Below, one piece after another: positions 18,455-26,389 of a stretch of DNA of 64,000 bases (its first letter is position 1; each line of letters opens with the position of its first letter). Origin of the DNA: Acidobacteriaceae bacterium (GTDB lineage: Bacteria; Acidobacteriota; Terriglobia; Terriglobales; Acidobacteriaceae). The notes below the pieces were generated by a model. It was not told the DNA's origin. It worked only from the letters and a program-made list of their open reading frames with translations, and did not search any database. Location: positions 1-64,000 of the forward strand of contig PLSM01000128.1 of NCBI GenBank assembly GCA_003165075.1. The letters are read 5' to 3'. Position numbers and translations under genes: made by a program.

Positions 18455-19324
18455 ATGCCCGAACTGCCCGAGGTAGAGACCATTGCCCGCGGAGTGGATG
18501 CGCGGGTGCGCGGAGACCGGATTGTCGAGGCCTGGTTCGGGTTGCATCGCGAGCCCTTCAAGACGCCGCCGGCGCAGCAGGCCAAGGGGCTGGAGGGACG
18601 GGTCATTCTGGCCGTGCATCGCACCGGCAAACACATTGTTTGCGAACTCGGCGGCATTGGCGGCATTGGCAGTGTTGCACGCAGCAGCCCCTTGGATGAG
18701 AGTGGAGGCAGCGCCGAAGCCCAGTGGATTGTGCATCTGGGCATGACGGGGCGGCTGCTGGTGACCACGCCCGACGGCCTGGTGGCTCGGCATACGCATG
18801 CGCGCCTTACCCTGGGCAGCGGGCGGGAGTTGCGATTTGTAGACCCCCGCCGGTTTGGACGGCTGGAGTTTCGCGACCTGGGCCGCAGCATGGGTTTCAC
18901 GGGACCGGGCAAAGAGCCGCTCAGCATTGGGGCGGAGGAGTTTGCGGCGCTGTTCCGCGGGCGGAGGTTGGCCATCAAGGCTGCGCTGCTGAACCAGACA
19001 CTGCTGGCGGGAGTGGGCAACATCTATGCCGACGAGGGCCTATTTCGCGCCGGACTGCGACCGCTGAGGAGGGCAGGACGGCTGACCCGGGCGGAGTTGG
19101 AACGGCTGCGACTGGCGTTGCGCGAGGTTCTGGAACAGGCCATCCAGTCGGGCGGCTCGTCGGTGTCAGACTACGTGGATGCAGAAGGGATGCGGGGGTT
19201 CTTCCAGTTGGAGCACCGGGTTTATCAGCGGACCGGTCAGGCCTGCCTCAGTTGCGAGACGCCAATCCGGCGGGTGGTGGTGGCCGGACGGAGCACGCAT
19301 TACTGTCCGCAGTGCCAGCGCTAA
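18455..19324 (+). CDS. mutM: Formamidopyrimidine-DNA glycosylase
   Basis: A 289-residue base-excision repair enzyme removing 8-oxoguanine and ring-opened purines. After the initiator Met the sequence PELPEVETI supplies the catalytic Pro2 and Glu3; GKHIVCEL holds the conserved lysine. Further signatures are HLGMTGRLL, DPRRFGRLEF, LLNQTLLAGVGNIYADE with the DNA-binding helix-two-turn-helix, and a C-terminal zinc finger CLSC...CPQC. A Gly/Ser-rich insert in the first domain is unusual but small. An independent gene; the next gene starts 900 bases later. Confidence 0.95.
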   Translation: MPELPEVETIARGVDARVRGDRIVEAWFGLHREPFKTPPAQQAKGLEGRVILAVHRTGKHIVCELGGIGGIGSVARSSPLDESGGSAEAQWIVHLGMTGRLLVTTPDGLVARHTHARLTLGSGRELRFVDPRRFGRLEFRDLGRSMGFTGPGKEPLSIGAEEFAALFRGRRLAIKAALLNQTLLAGVGNIYADEGLFRAGLRPLRRAGRLTRAELERLRLALREVLEQAIQSGGSSVSDYVDAEGMRGFFQLEHRVYQRTGQACLSCETPIRRVVVAGRSTHYCPQCQR

Positions 19325-20225
19325 GGGCACGCTCTATGGTTTTATGGAGGGAAAAGCCCACAGGACTACGGGAATCGAGACGAAGACCGCTGATGTTCTA
19401 GCGTAAGTTATTGAAACAAAAGGCATGAAGGAACGGCACGCCGATTGCTATATAGGAGGGCGCCAGTGATGTACCGGCTGCTGGGAAATATCCGGCCGCC
19501 CCACAAAACAGAGCAGACGCCCGGCAAGAGCAACCGCCCATGATGCGGCCCGTAAAGGGAAAACCGGCCGGGACAGCCTGCAATAGGTGAGGTGGAGACA
19601 ACCACCCGCCGCAATTTGCTGGGAGGCCAGTGACCAGCGCAGGAACGCAAAGCGCCACCTCATTCTGAGCGTGGCGCTTTGTGCGTTAGGGGTAATTTCA
19701 GCCGGAGCGCAGTGGCCGGTTTTGCTGCCGCCGCAGCGCTCGGGGTTCCCCTGTTGCATTCGTTGATTCCCAACTCTCTTGCCAGCGGGACCGGCAGGCT
19801 GTAGTATCAAGATTGCCTATCAAGCGGCTGACGCGGACCACCCGAATTGGGAAGTGAAAGCTCGCCGCTGACAAAGGACCTTCGCCGACAGTTTCAAACC
19901 ATATCGTCCTGCGGCGAAATCCCCCATAGGAAGAGCATCACCCGAAGATAGCACGGGCCTCATTCTACCGATCCTTAAGGCGGGTTGCTCCGTTGTATGG
20001 GTTTCGTGTGCGGGATACAGGGATTCGGGGATGCAGGGCAGGTTGAGTGCGGAACCCCAATCGTGGGCAAGCGAACAGGTGTAGGCAAGAAATGGACCGT
20101 CAGCCGCCGTGTTCCCCGTTCCGACACGGACGGATGGCAGGCGAGGAAGATTCAGCGGCCCTAAGGGCAACTGAAGGATCCAGTAACGCAATACAGCAAT
20201 CAGCAAAGTGCCAGGAAGTGCACGC
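19325..20225. other. Long intergenic region, possibly containing a structured RNA
   Basis: About 900 bases without a believable protein gene; the minus-strand frames are rich in rare residue runs and look like chance. The part 19450-19690 has several short hairpins (for example GGTGG...CCACC near 19587-19608) and ends in a strong stem-loop at 19648-19681, which together would fit a short transcribed RNA on the plus strand. I compared it by eye with tmRNA, RNase P, 4.5S and 6S RNA and found no decisive match. The rest (19690-20225) shows nothing recognisable. Confidence 0.3.
19648..19681 (+). terminator. Strong stem-loop, likely terminator
   Basis: CAAAGCGCCAC (19648-19658) pairs perfectly with GTGGCGCTTTG (19671-19681), leaving a 12-base loop. 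An 11-pair stem with T-containing 3' side is terminator-like for the plus strand, though the trailing T run is short. It would end a transcript read from mutM or from a separate RNA starting after 19,400. Confidence 0.5.
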
Positions 20226-21134
20226 ATGACGACAGAATCGACTCAGCCCCAGCCTGAACTGGAGCCGGTCCAGGCCAACGGCCAGGGACAGTCGCAGGGG
20301 CATCGGCGCCGCCGGCGCCGGCGCAAGAACAAATCAAGCCAGCAAAGTGCGCCGCAGGCGCAGCAGGCTCAACCGCTGCAGACCCAGGCGACGCAACCGC
20401 CGCCCCCGCTGCAGACCCAGGCCAGCCAGCCGAAAGCGCCCCACCCGCGGCAGAACCCGGGACGGAAGAAGAAGAAGTTCTTCCCCAAGGGCGCGGCTCC
20501 AAACGGGCAGCCGGGCAACAGTATCTCCACTCCTCCGCAGGGCAGGCGCAAGGAAAAGCAGCGGGGGCCGAGGACGTTTGTGGGCCCGATGGACCACAGC
20601 TACCGCATTGTGAATGGCAACGTCGCCGACGGTCCGCCTTCGACGATCCAGATCACCAGCAATGGCCACGGCAGCTACTATCCTGAGGTTAACCAGGCAG
20701 CGCCGCCGGTTCCCATGCGCGAAGACGCGCCCACACGCATCTTCTGCTTTATCGACGATCTGTTCTTCCAGGCCAAGATTCAGGAGACCGCGCGCAAGCT
20801 GGGTATCAAGGTGGAGTTCGTCAAGGGCGACAAGGAATCGGTGGCCAAGCTGACCGATTTGCCTGAAGGCGAGCGGCCCACGCTGGTGGTGTTCGACCTG
20901 AACAACCTGAACGCCAAACCCATGACGCTCATCCCTAAATTCAAGACCAAGTTCAAGAAGGCGACGTCGATTGTAGGCTTCCTGAACCACTTGCAGGGAG
21001 ACCTGAAACTGAAGGCCGTGGAAGTCGGATGCGACACGGTCATGCCGCGCTCGGCTTTCTCGCAGAGCTTGCCCAACCTGCTGCGCCGCTACGGGATGGA
21101 AGAGGAAGAAGAGTACTCGCAACAGCCGGTGTAA
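20226..21134 (+). CDS. Basic, low-complexity protein with a receiver-like C-terminal domain
   Basis: A 302-residue protein in two parts. Residues 1-115 are disordered: an arginine/lysine cluster (HRRRRRRRKNK) and Gln/Pro repeats with the phrase PPPLQTQASQP. The C-terminal ~125 residues look like a CheY fold: TRIFCFIDDLFFQAKIQETARKLG, then TLVVFDLNNLNAK where the Asp could be the phosphorylation site, and a final helix SLPNLLRRYG. The usual active-site lysine is not evident, so it may be a pseudo-receiver. The basic head suggests nucleic-acid binding (inference). AGGAAG precedes the ATG; a terminator follows the stop. Confidence 0.65.
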   Translation: MTTESTQPQPELEPVQANGQGQSQGHRRRRRRRKNKSSQQSAPQAQQAQPLQTQATQPPPPLQTQASQPKAPHPRQNPGRKKKKFFPKGAAPNGQPGNSISTPPQGRRKEKQRGPRTFVGPMDHSYRIVNGNVADGPPSTIQITSNGHGSYYPEVNQAAPPVPMREDAPTRIFCFIDDLFFQAKIQETARKLGIKVEFVKGDKESVAKLTDLPEGERPTLVVFDLNNLNAKPMTLIPKFKTKFKKATSIVGFLNHLQGDLKLKAVEVGCDTVMPRSAFSQSLPNLLRRYGMEEEEEYSQQPV

Positions 21135-21154
21135 GGCGAGCGAGGAGTTACGAG

Positions 21155-21180
21155 AGGGCGTCCGCCACGGTGGACGCCCT
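21155..21180 (+). terminator. Rho-independent terminator
   Basis: AGGGCGTCC (21155-21163) pairs with GGACGCCCT (21172-21180) around an 8-base loop, followed by TTCTGTTT. It lies 20 bases after the stop of the receiver-like gene and before the end of the convergent HIT gene, so it may serve both. Confidence 0.75.
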
Positions 21181-21194
21181 TTCTGTTTCCAGGC

Positions 21195-21533
21195 CTATCC
21201 CGGTGGCCAGGTGAGCGGGCGGCCGCCGAGCAGGTGCAGGTGTAGATGATCGACGGTTTGGCCGCCATCCTCGCCGGTGTTCACCACCACGCGGTAGCCC
21301 TTGGGCAGTCCTTTGCTGCGGGCGATTTCCGCCGCCGCCCAGAGCAGGTGGCCAAACAGGGCGCGGTCGTCTTGCCCACCTTCGGCGATGGAGACGATGT
21401 GGCGGCGCGGCGCGACGAGCACATGCACCGGCGCCTGGGGGTTGATGTCGGCGAAGGCGTAGCACAACTCGTCCTGGTAGACGGCGGAGGAGGGGATGCT
21501 TCCCTCGATGATCATGCAGAAGAGGCAACTCAT
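21195..21533 (-). CDS. HIT family nucleotide-binding protein (HinT-like)
   Basis: A 112-residue histidine-triad protein. It starts SCLFCMIIEGSIPSS with the zinc-type Cys pair, continues YAFADINPQAPVHVLVAPRRH, and has the HxHxH catalytic triad in DHLHLHLLGG near the C-terminus. HinT-like members hydrolyse nucleoside phosphoramidates such as AMP-lysine adducts in the cytoplasm. The length is the usual one for the family. It is convergent with the receiver-like gene and shares the terminator between them. Confidence 0.92.
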   Translation of the reverse strand: MSCLFCMIIEGSIPSSAVYQDELCYAFADINPQAPVHVLVAPRRHIVSIAEGGQDDRALFGHLLWAAAEIARSKGLPKGYRVVVNTGEDGGQTVDHLHLHLLGGRPLTWPPG

Positions 21534-21607
21534 AGCGGCACCAGTGTACCGCAGCGTGCTAGGACGGCTGCGCGCAACCTGCGCTGGAGAACGACTGTCG
21601 CCGCCGC

Positions 21608-22573
21608 TCAGGGCAGGATGCGGGCGGTTGAATGATAGAGGTGATAATCCGAATAGCGATGATTCTCCTCGCTCGGTCCGTTGCCCTGATCGCTGGAGAT
21701 GTCGACCTCGCTGGGCAGCCAGAACACTGCATCGTAGCCGTGGATCGGCACGGAACGGAATGTCAGTTCGGTAGCTAACTGCTTGAGGTGCACCTGGGGC
21801 AGCGGAGCCAATAAATCAGTCCGCAGCGCAACAATATCGAAGCTCGACTGATCGACCCACAAAACACCCTGATAATAAAACGGCACTGCTTTCCCCTCTA
21901 CCTGGAAGGCAGCAGGGTGGGTGACCTTGCTGGGCTCTTGGGCAAATGCCACAACAAAGGTCTTTCGTCCGCCCTTCATCTGTTCACCCAGGTAACGGAA
22001 ATGAAATTCTGGCTGGCTGGCAGCGGAGAAAAACAGCCACAGGTAGCCGAATCCATAGCCGCGTGGAGCCGTGAACCCGCCCGCCGTCGCTTCCACAGGT
22101 TTTCCCGCCGCGTCGACACGCGACTCCGCGATGAATGTACTGCCGTCTCGAGCGCGTCGGCACTGGAGCAGATACTTGTATTGGCGGCCCCATGGCTGTG
22201 CCGCCGGCAGCCCACCCGGCGTATTGGGGTCTGGTGTGCTCTGGAAATGGAAGACATCTTCGCGTGAGATCAGGTCCGGCAACCGCGGCAGTACATCAGC
22301 GATCTTTTTGGCCACGCTGCCTAGAATGAGCGGCAGCTCTTTCTGGCTGTCGTCATATTTGATCCCATTCAGCCCCGGAACTACGACCTTGAGCTTCTGG
22401 ATCGGGTAATTGAAGTAAGTCGTCGCTTCCTGCGGCCCCAGCCTGGTCAGAGGACCGGCCCCGGTTGGACCCAAGTCAGCCTGGCCTGCGGCCAGCGTAC
22501 TGGTGCTGGCAGCCAGAATGGCGGTGATTGCTGCCGCCAGCGAGACAACTATGTATTTTTGCGGACTTTTCAT
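21608..22573 (-). CDS. Exported protein of unknown function, partner of VWFA protein
   Basis: A 321-residue protein with a signal peptide (MKSPQKYIVVSLAAAITAILAA...). The mature part reads as beta-rich: phrases RQYKYLLQCRRARDGSTFIAESRVDA, FHFRYLGEQMKGGRKTFVVAFAQEP, GVLWVDQSSFDIVALRTDLLAPLP, ending DYHLYHSTARILP. The pattern of outer-membrane lipoprotein-sorting or LolA-like beta folds is possible, but I claim no family. It follows the VWFA gene by 16 bases, so they share a transcript. A decayed relative of its C-terminus lies upstream at 24,027. Confidence 0.7.
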   Translation of the reverse strand: MKSPQKYIVVSLAAAITAILAASTSTLAAGQADLGPTGAGPLTRLGPQEATTYFNYPIQKLKVVVPGLNGIKYDDSQKELPLILGSVAKKIADVLPRLPDLISREDVFHFQSTPDPNTPGGLPAAQPWGRQYKYLLQCRRARDGSTFIAESRVDAAGKPVEATAGGFTAPRGYGFGYLWLFFSAASQPEFHFRYLGEQMKGGRKTFVVAFAQEPSKVTHPAAFQVEGKAVPFYYQGVLWVDQSSFDIVALRTDLLAPLPQVHLKQLATELTFRSVPIHGYDAVFWLPSEVDISSDQGNGPSEENHRYSDYHLYHSTARILP

Positions 22574-22589
22574 CTCGGCGTCTCCCGTG

Positions 22590-23948
22590 CTATTTCCTGT
22601 TCTTCGGCGGCTGGGGTGCGAAGTAGCCCTCGCGAGCCTGGACCTTCATGTCTTTCCGGTCCACTTCCACCTTTAATGCATGATAGGTGCCGTTCTGCTT
22701 CACATCATTCACAGAGAGTTCGAGCAGATACTTATACTCCGGTCCGGCGGCCAGACCGGTCAATCCACCCTGCAGATCGTTGTTGTTGCGGAAGAACGTC
22801 CCCCCGGTTCCGTCTGCGAATTCGGCCATTACCTGCTTATTCTGGCGCATGGAGTCACTGCGCTCCTCCAGGTTTTCTCCGGTAACAAGGGCCTGGATCG
22901 ATTCCCCGCCGCTTTCGCTGGCGCTTGGCATCGTCGAATAGAGTCCACGCGCATCGAGGGTGCTGATGGTAACCGCGGCGGACGCAGCCATGTTCAGGAG
23001 CTGCGACTCCATTGCCATCGATTCCTGCGAGAGGGACAGGAAGCCGGGAGAAACCAGGATGAGACTGCGCTGGCCAGGAAGCGTGGAGAGTGTGTGTACC
23101 ACGTCCCTGAGGTAGCTGACGGTCTCAAGAGCATCCTGATCGCCTTGTTCCAGGGATCGCATCGCGGCGTCCTTGACCGCAATCTCGGCTTTCAGCACGT
23201 CAGGAGATGCGCTTACATCATCTATGTTGATGTCGCCGACCGCGCTTGCCGGGACAAGGAGATGCAAGCAATTCCCAGCTTTGTCCAATGCAATCCCGTA
23301 CTCCGTGCGGTTGTATTTGTTCAGAATCTGATCGGCGGCGTAATAGTCGATGTAGGGACATTGAGACGAGGATTGCTGAAAGAGCTGGCGGGCCTTGAGG
23401 CTCATCACCGCAGCCTGCAAGGCAGTGTGATTGTGGGTTATCCCTGAATTGACGCCCATAAATGAAAGCACCAACCCGCGCGTTCCATCAGCGAGCGGCT
23501 TATCGAGCATTTGCACAGCCGCATTCTTCACCTGTCCCAGGTCGCCCGCGTTCAGGTGACGGTCGTCGAACAAAAATACGATGATCCTCTGCACGGCTGG
23601 CGGTTGCGGATTTTCCGGCGCCGCCTGACTGCCGGCTGCCGGCGGTGCGGCGGTCTGCTCGCCGCGTGCGAGCGGTGCTCCCTGCTGAATGGCGAATCCT
23701 ACGATGTTCCTGGGCTTGCCCTGATCGAGGACTTTGAAGTCTTTTTCACTGAGGTCGCCCACCGTGTGGCCCAGAGCATCGCGTACCACCACCGGCACCA
23801 GTACCGAATTCACTTGAACATGAAACGTGACGCCGGTGTCTGGCGGCATAGGTGGTTCGGGCTGTTGCTGGATGCCCTGCGGATGGACGGCAAGAGCAGA
23901 TGAACATAGAACCACGGCCCCGAGATGCTTGAGATAGCTGCTCATCAT
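22590..23948 (-). CDS. Exported VWFA-domain protein of the acidobacterial type
   Basis: A 452-residue protein. After a signal peptide and a Pro/Gln-rich spacer comes the typical opening FHVQVNSVLVPVVVRDALGHTVGDLSEKDFKVLDQGKPRNI, then IIVFLFDDRHLNAGDLGQVKNAAVQML, which corresponds to the VWFA core with a shifted metal-site motif, and RSLILVSPGFLSLSQ, TISTLDARGLYST. This architecture is known as the VWFA-related acidobacterial domain (TIGR03436), abundant in this phylum, function unknown. The start ATG at 23948 is followed by a second ATG; either may be used. It forms an operon with the next gene. Confidence 0.88.
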   Translation of the reverse strand: MMSSYLKHLGAVVLCSSALAVHPQGIQQQPEPPMPPDTGVTFHVQVNSVLVPVVVRDALGHTVGDLSEKDFKVLDQGKPRNIVGFAIQQGAPLARGEQTAAPPAAGSQAAPENPQPPAVQRIIVFLFDDRHLNAGDLGQVKNAAVQMLDKPLADGTRGLVLSFMGVNSGITHNHTALQAAVMSLKARQLFQQSSSQCPYIDYYAADQILNKYNRTEYGIALDKAGNCLHLLVPASAVGDINIDDVSASPDVLKAEIAVKDAAMRSLEQGDQDALETVSYLRDVVHTLSTLPGQRSLILVSPGFLSLSQESMAMESQLLNMAASAAVTISTLDARGLYSTMPSASESGGESIQALVTGENLEERSDSMRQNKQVMAEFADGTGGTFFRNNNDLQGGLTGLAAGPEYKYLLELSVNDVKQNGTYHALKVEVDRKDMKVQAREGYFAPQPPKNRK

Positions 23949-24026
23949 GCCTTGCCTGCTCCCTGGCTGCACGAATTATGGTAGATGACCCGGCTTCTGG
24001 TGCGTGCAAACTGCCTCGGCCGCAAC

Positions 24027-24208
24027 TCAGGGCAGGATACCGGCCGCTGAGTGATACCAGCAGTCACGAAGATACAGGTGCCCTTCGTCGATGACCAACG
24101 ATTGCCAGTGGGATTCTGCGGCGGGGTGGCTCCGGCCGGAACCGGAACGGCTGCGACGACCAGGAACGCCGTGAACGCGACGGCAATGCTCTTTCGCAGA
24201 GACGTCAT
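24027..24208 (-). pseudogene. Decayed paralogue of the 21,608 gene (signal peptide plus tail)
   Basis: The ATG at 24208 opens a signal peptide MTSLRKSIAVAFTAFLVVA...PAGA, but the frame then loses meaning. One frame over, the bases encode HLYLRDCWYHSAAGILP and a stop, matching the end of the downstream gene (YHLYHSTARILP, stop), and the flanking bases CTCAGGGCAGGAT are shared. I read this as a copy that lost its middle and its frame. Alternatively the signal-peptide ORF (to 23,945, 87 residues) could be a small secreted protein with a chance similarity. Confidence 0.5.
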
Positions 24209-24438
24209 TTTGGCCTTCGTGCGACGAACTTATTGTGAACTTCTATAGTGCAAGGACGAAGCAGGCGGCTGCGAAGTTGCCCATCGCTCGATGCAGAATG
24301 CACCCAATCTACGCTTGCCGCCGAAGAAGCGTCAATGCGGGCAGATGGCTGCGGCTGCGGTGGCCGCGGCCATTCTGGATGGAGCGACTTGAGGTCGATC
24401 TGAAACCGCACGGCCACTGAAGGCGTTGCGGGGCGCGG

Positions 24439-24828
24439 TCAGGCCGACTCCAGAACCACGTTTGCAAACTGGGTGGTATCTCCGGTGCGAATCAGGCCGA
24501 TGGCGAACGGAGCCCGCTTTTTGAACTCGATGTGCGGCTCAAAGGTGAGGGTGGCTCCTTTGAGCGCCCATTCAAACTGAAGGCAGATTTCGGGATTATT
24601 GGTTTCGCGGAACTCCTCGGCCATAAAAGCGCTGCCGACGTTGAAGTTGGTCCGGATGGCACGCAGCACGTCGAGCACGCGAGGAACATCGTCGGTGAGA
24701 GATATATCGACAGTCTCGATCTGCGGCCAAAAGGGAAAGTTGCGGTCGGCAATGATCAGCGTATTGGTGTGCCGCACGCGACTCAGCAGGGAGTTGATAT
24801 TGGGATTCAGGATGCCGGTCTTCAACAT
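24439..24828 (-). CDS. RbsD/FucU-type sugar mutarotase
   Basis: A 129-residue protein starting MLKTGILNPNINSLLSRVRHTNTLIIADRNFPFWPQIETVDISLTDDVPRVLDVL. The H-N-LIIADRNFP region is the RbsD/FucU signature, with the catalytic His in the VRHTN segment. The C-terminus keeps an EFRE and ATLTFEPHIEFKKRAPFAIGLIRTGD stretch. Enzymes of this fold interconvert pyranose and furanose or anomers of ribose or fucose. Whether it is a fucose or ribose enzyme cannot be told; a GH29 fucosidase is encoded 15 kb away. AAGGAG lies 9 bases before the chosen ATG; the frame is open much further upstream. Confidence 0.8.
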   Translation of the reverse strand: MLKTGILNPNINSLLSRVRHTNTLIIADRNFPFWPQIETVDISLTDDVPRVLDVLRAIRTNFNVGSAFMAEEFRETNNPEICLQFEWALKGATLTFEPHIEFKKRAPFAIGLIRTGDTTQFANVVLESA

Positions 24829-24987
24829 GGGATGAGGCTCCTTGGCGGATGGGGTGATTCGGTCGCCACCCCAGGCGCATTGGACACAGTCTAAGGAGCA
24901 ATCTGCTGCGCGTATAGATGACGAAGGTCCCGCGCCGCGCCGGGAGTACCGTGGCGGCAATCGCGACGATTTGCGGGGAAACGTAGG

Positions 24988-25020
24988 TCAACTGGCGTGG
25001 TCGAGGATGAGCTTCCGGCC
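24988..25020 (-). pseudogene. Remnant of an NTF2-like gene tail
   Basis: On the minus strand these bases encode GRKLILDHAS and a stop. The intact NTF2-like gene 0.9 kb away ends GWKIVLDHTS and a stop, and over 34 bases the two DNA stretches differ at only about four positions, including identity through the stop codon. Upstream the similarity fades after a few codons. It appears to be the surviving 3' end of a duplicated copy. Confidence 0.45.
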
Positions 25021-25081
25021 AGGAGTGGGCTTGGCCTTTCCGAGCGCAACGCGTCGCAGTTCTGCTCCGATCAAGTATGAG

Positions 25082-25585
25082 CTATTGCGCGGGGCTCGCG
25101 GCAGGCGCCGAAGTGACGCGGCATGGTCCGAAGTCCTTGTTCAGCTTCTCCACCTTGAAAATCTGATCGCCTTTGCTGTCTTTGGTCTTCTTGACCCGCG
25201 ACCCGTGCAGCTTGACGCGATCTCCCGCTTTGACGGTCGCTGCATCGCCGTCAAGGGAGTACGTTTTCGAATCACCGGTCTGAAGCTGGAGCCCATTTGG
25301 ACCTTCGGAGACACAGCCTTTGAGTGTGTGGTGGCTGTGATTGACTTCCACAAGGACAACGACTGCGACGGTGACGACAGCGACGGCCCCAATCGCAGCA
25401 CCAACGACCTCGCCGGTGCTGGGGCCGATGCTCGAGCCGGACGGCTGGCAGCCTGTAGGAGAGGTGGCTCCGGAACAAAGAAGCACTGTGAGCCCAACGA
25501 ATGCGGTGACGCCCAGGCGACGGTTCCGAGAAGGGAACGATTGGAGCGCCCGTGACGGGTCAGAGCCAGTTCGAAAAATTTTCAA
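25082..25585 (-). CDS. Exported protein with DUF5666/DUF5818-like beta domain
   Basis: There is no ATG in the frame. I place the start at a TTG (25585) because GGAGG stands 5 bases before it; another TTG lies at 25618. The 167-residue product has a basic head, a hydrophobic helix ending near CSGATSPTGC, a second glycine/valine-rich helix (EVVGAAIGAVAVVTVAVVVLV) and a soluble domain HTLKGCVSEGPNGLQLQTGDSKTYSLDG...VKAGDRVKLHGSRVKK, an OB-like pattern common in acidobacterial secreted proteins. Function unknown. Single-gene unit. Confidence 0.6.
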   Translation of the reverse strand: MKIFRTGSDPSRALQSFPSRNRRLGVTAFVGLTVLLCSGATSPTGCQPSGSSIGPSTGEVVGAAIGAVAVVTVAVVVLVEVNHSHHTLKGCVSEGPNGLQLQTGDSKTYSLDGDAATVKAGDRVKLHGSRVKKTKDSKGDQIFKVEKLNKDFGPCRVTSAPAASPAQ

Positions 25586-25888
25586 TTCATCCTCCAAAGA
25601 TCCACGGTTTCCGTCCAAATCGGGGTTACAGCGTCAGCGGCGGCCGCAGCGACGGTCCACGTCGGTCAAATTCGGTTTGCGTTGACAGGGCCGATCGGCT
25701 CGGAGAAGTACCCCAAGCTGCAGAATGGGAAGCACATTTGGGGAAGCGTGCCAGACCGCAGGGAAAGGTGCCTGAGAGTATGAAGGTTTAATTGGACATA
25801 CACAAGGACTTTCCGTTCCGGTTGGAGGGCGGACCGGTTATTTCCGAGCGAATGCGGCGGGAGTCCCGGCAGGTCAAATTCAATCGCG

Positions 25889-26356
25889 TCAACTGGTGTG
25901 GTCGAGGACGATCTTCCAGCCTTTTGGGCCTTTGCGCCAAACGAGAGAAAAGATGCCGTCGTCCTTGGCGGCGTCGCCATGGGCGGTGCGATCGAGGTGA
26001 AACTTGCCGGTGACGACTGCGAATTCTGTCTTGCCGCAGGCGGAGGGCAGGAGGCGGACTTCGATGCTGCTGAAGGTGAGCGTGCCCATCTGTTCGCGGC
26101 TTGTATAGGACTGCCGGTAGCGCTCGGAGATAGGCGCAAAGCCCTTGCGGAGGGTGAGGCCGATGAAGATGGTGTCGGGCGAGTCCTCATAGGCCTGCAT
26201 GAAGGCGGGGATATCGGCGCGGTTCCAGGCGTCGGATTGCGCGGTGATGGCGGCGCGAATGGCGGCTTCGTCGGGGTTGGCGTGTTGGGCGCGGGCGGTC
26301 AGGCCTGCAGGAATCCAGGCCAAGACCAAGGCAAACACCAGCAGCATTCTCCTCAT
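25889..26356 (-). CDS. Exported SnoaL/NTF2-like (DUF4440) protein
   Basis: A 155-residue protein: signal peptide MRRMLLVFALVLAWIPAGLTARAQ, then one NTF2-like domain, DEAAIRAAITAQSDAWNRADIPAFMQAYEDSPDTIFIG through FSLVWRKGPKGWKIVLDHTS. It is a ligand-binding or catalytic fold without assignable substrate. It is the second such exported protein in the window (the first at 17.9 kb). It starts only 33 bases from the divergent molybdopterin oxidoreductase gene, so the two share a promoter region. A decayed 3' end of a relative lies at 24,988. Confidence 0.8.
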   Translation of the reverse strand: MRRMLLVFALVLAWIPAGLTARAQHANPDEAAIRAAITAQSDAWNRADIPAFMQAYEDSPDTIFIGLTLRKGFAPISERYRQSYTSREQMGTLTFSSIEVRLLPSACGKTEFAVVTGKFHLDRTAHGDAAKDDGIFSLVWRKGPKGWKIVLDHTS

Positions 26357-26389
26357 GGGGTACCTCCGGGTTCAGCTTACAATGGCTGC

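Noticed and set aside
19398-20227. Minus-strand frames in the gap between mutM and the receiver-like gene
   Set aside because: Amino-acid patterns are not protein-like and no start signals were seen.
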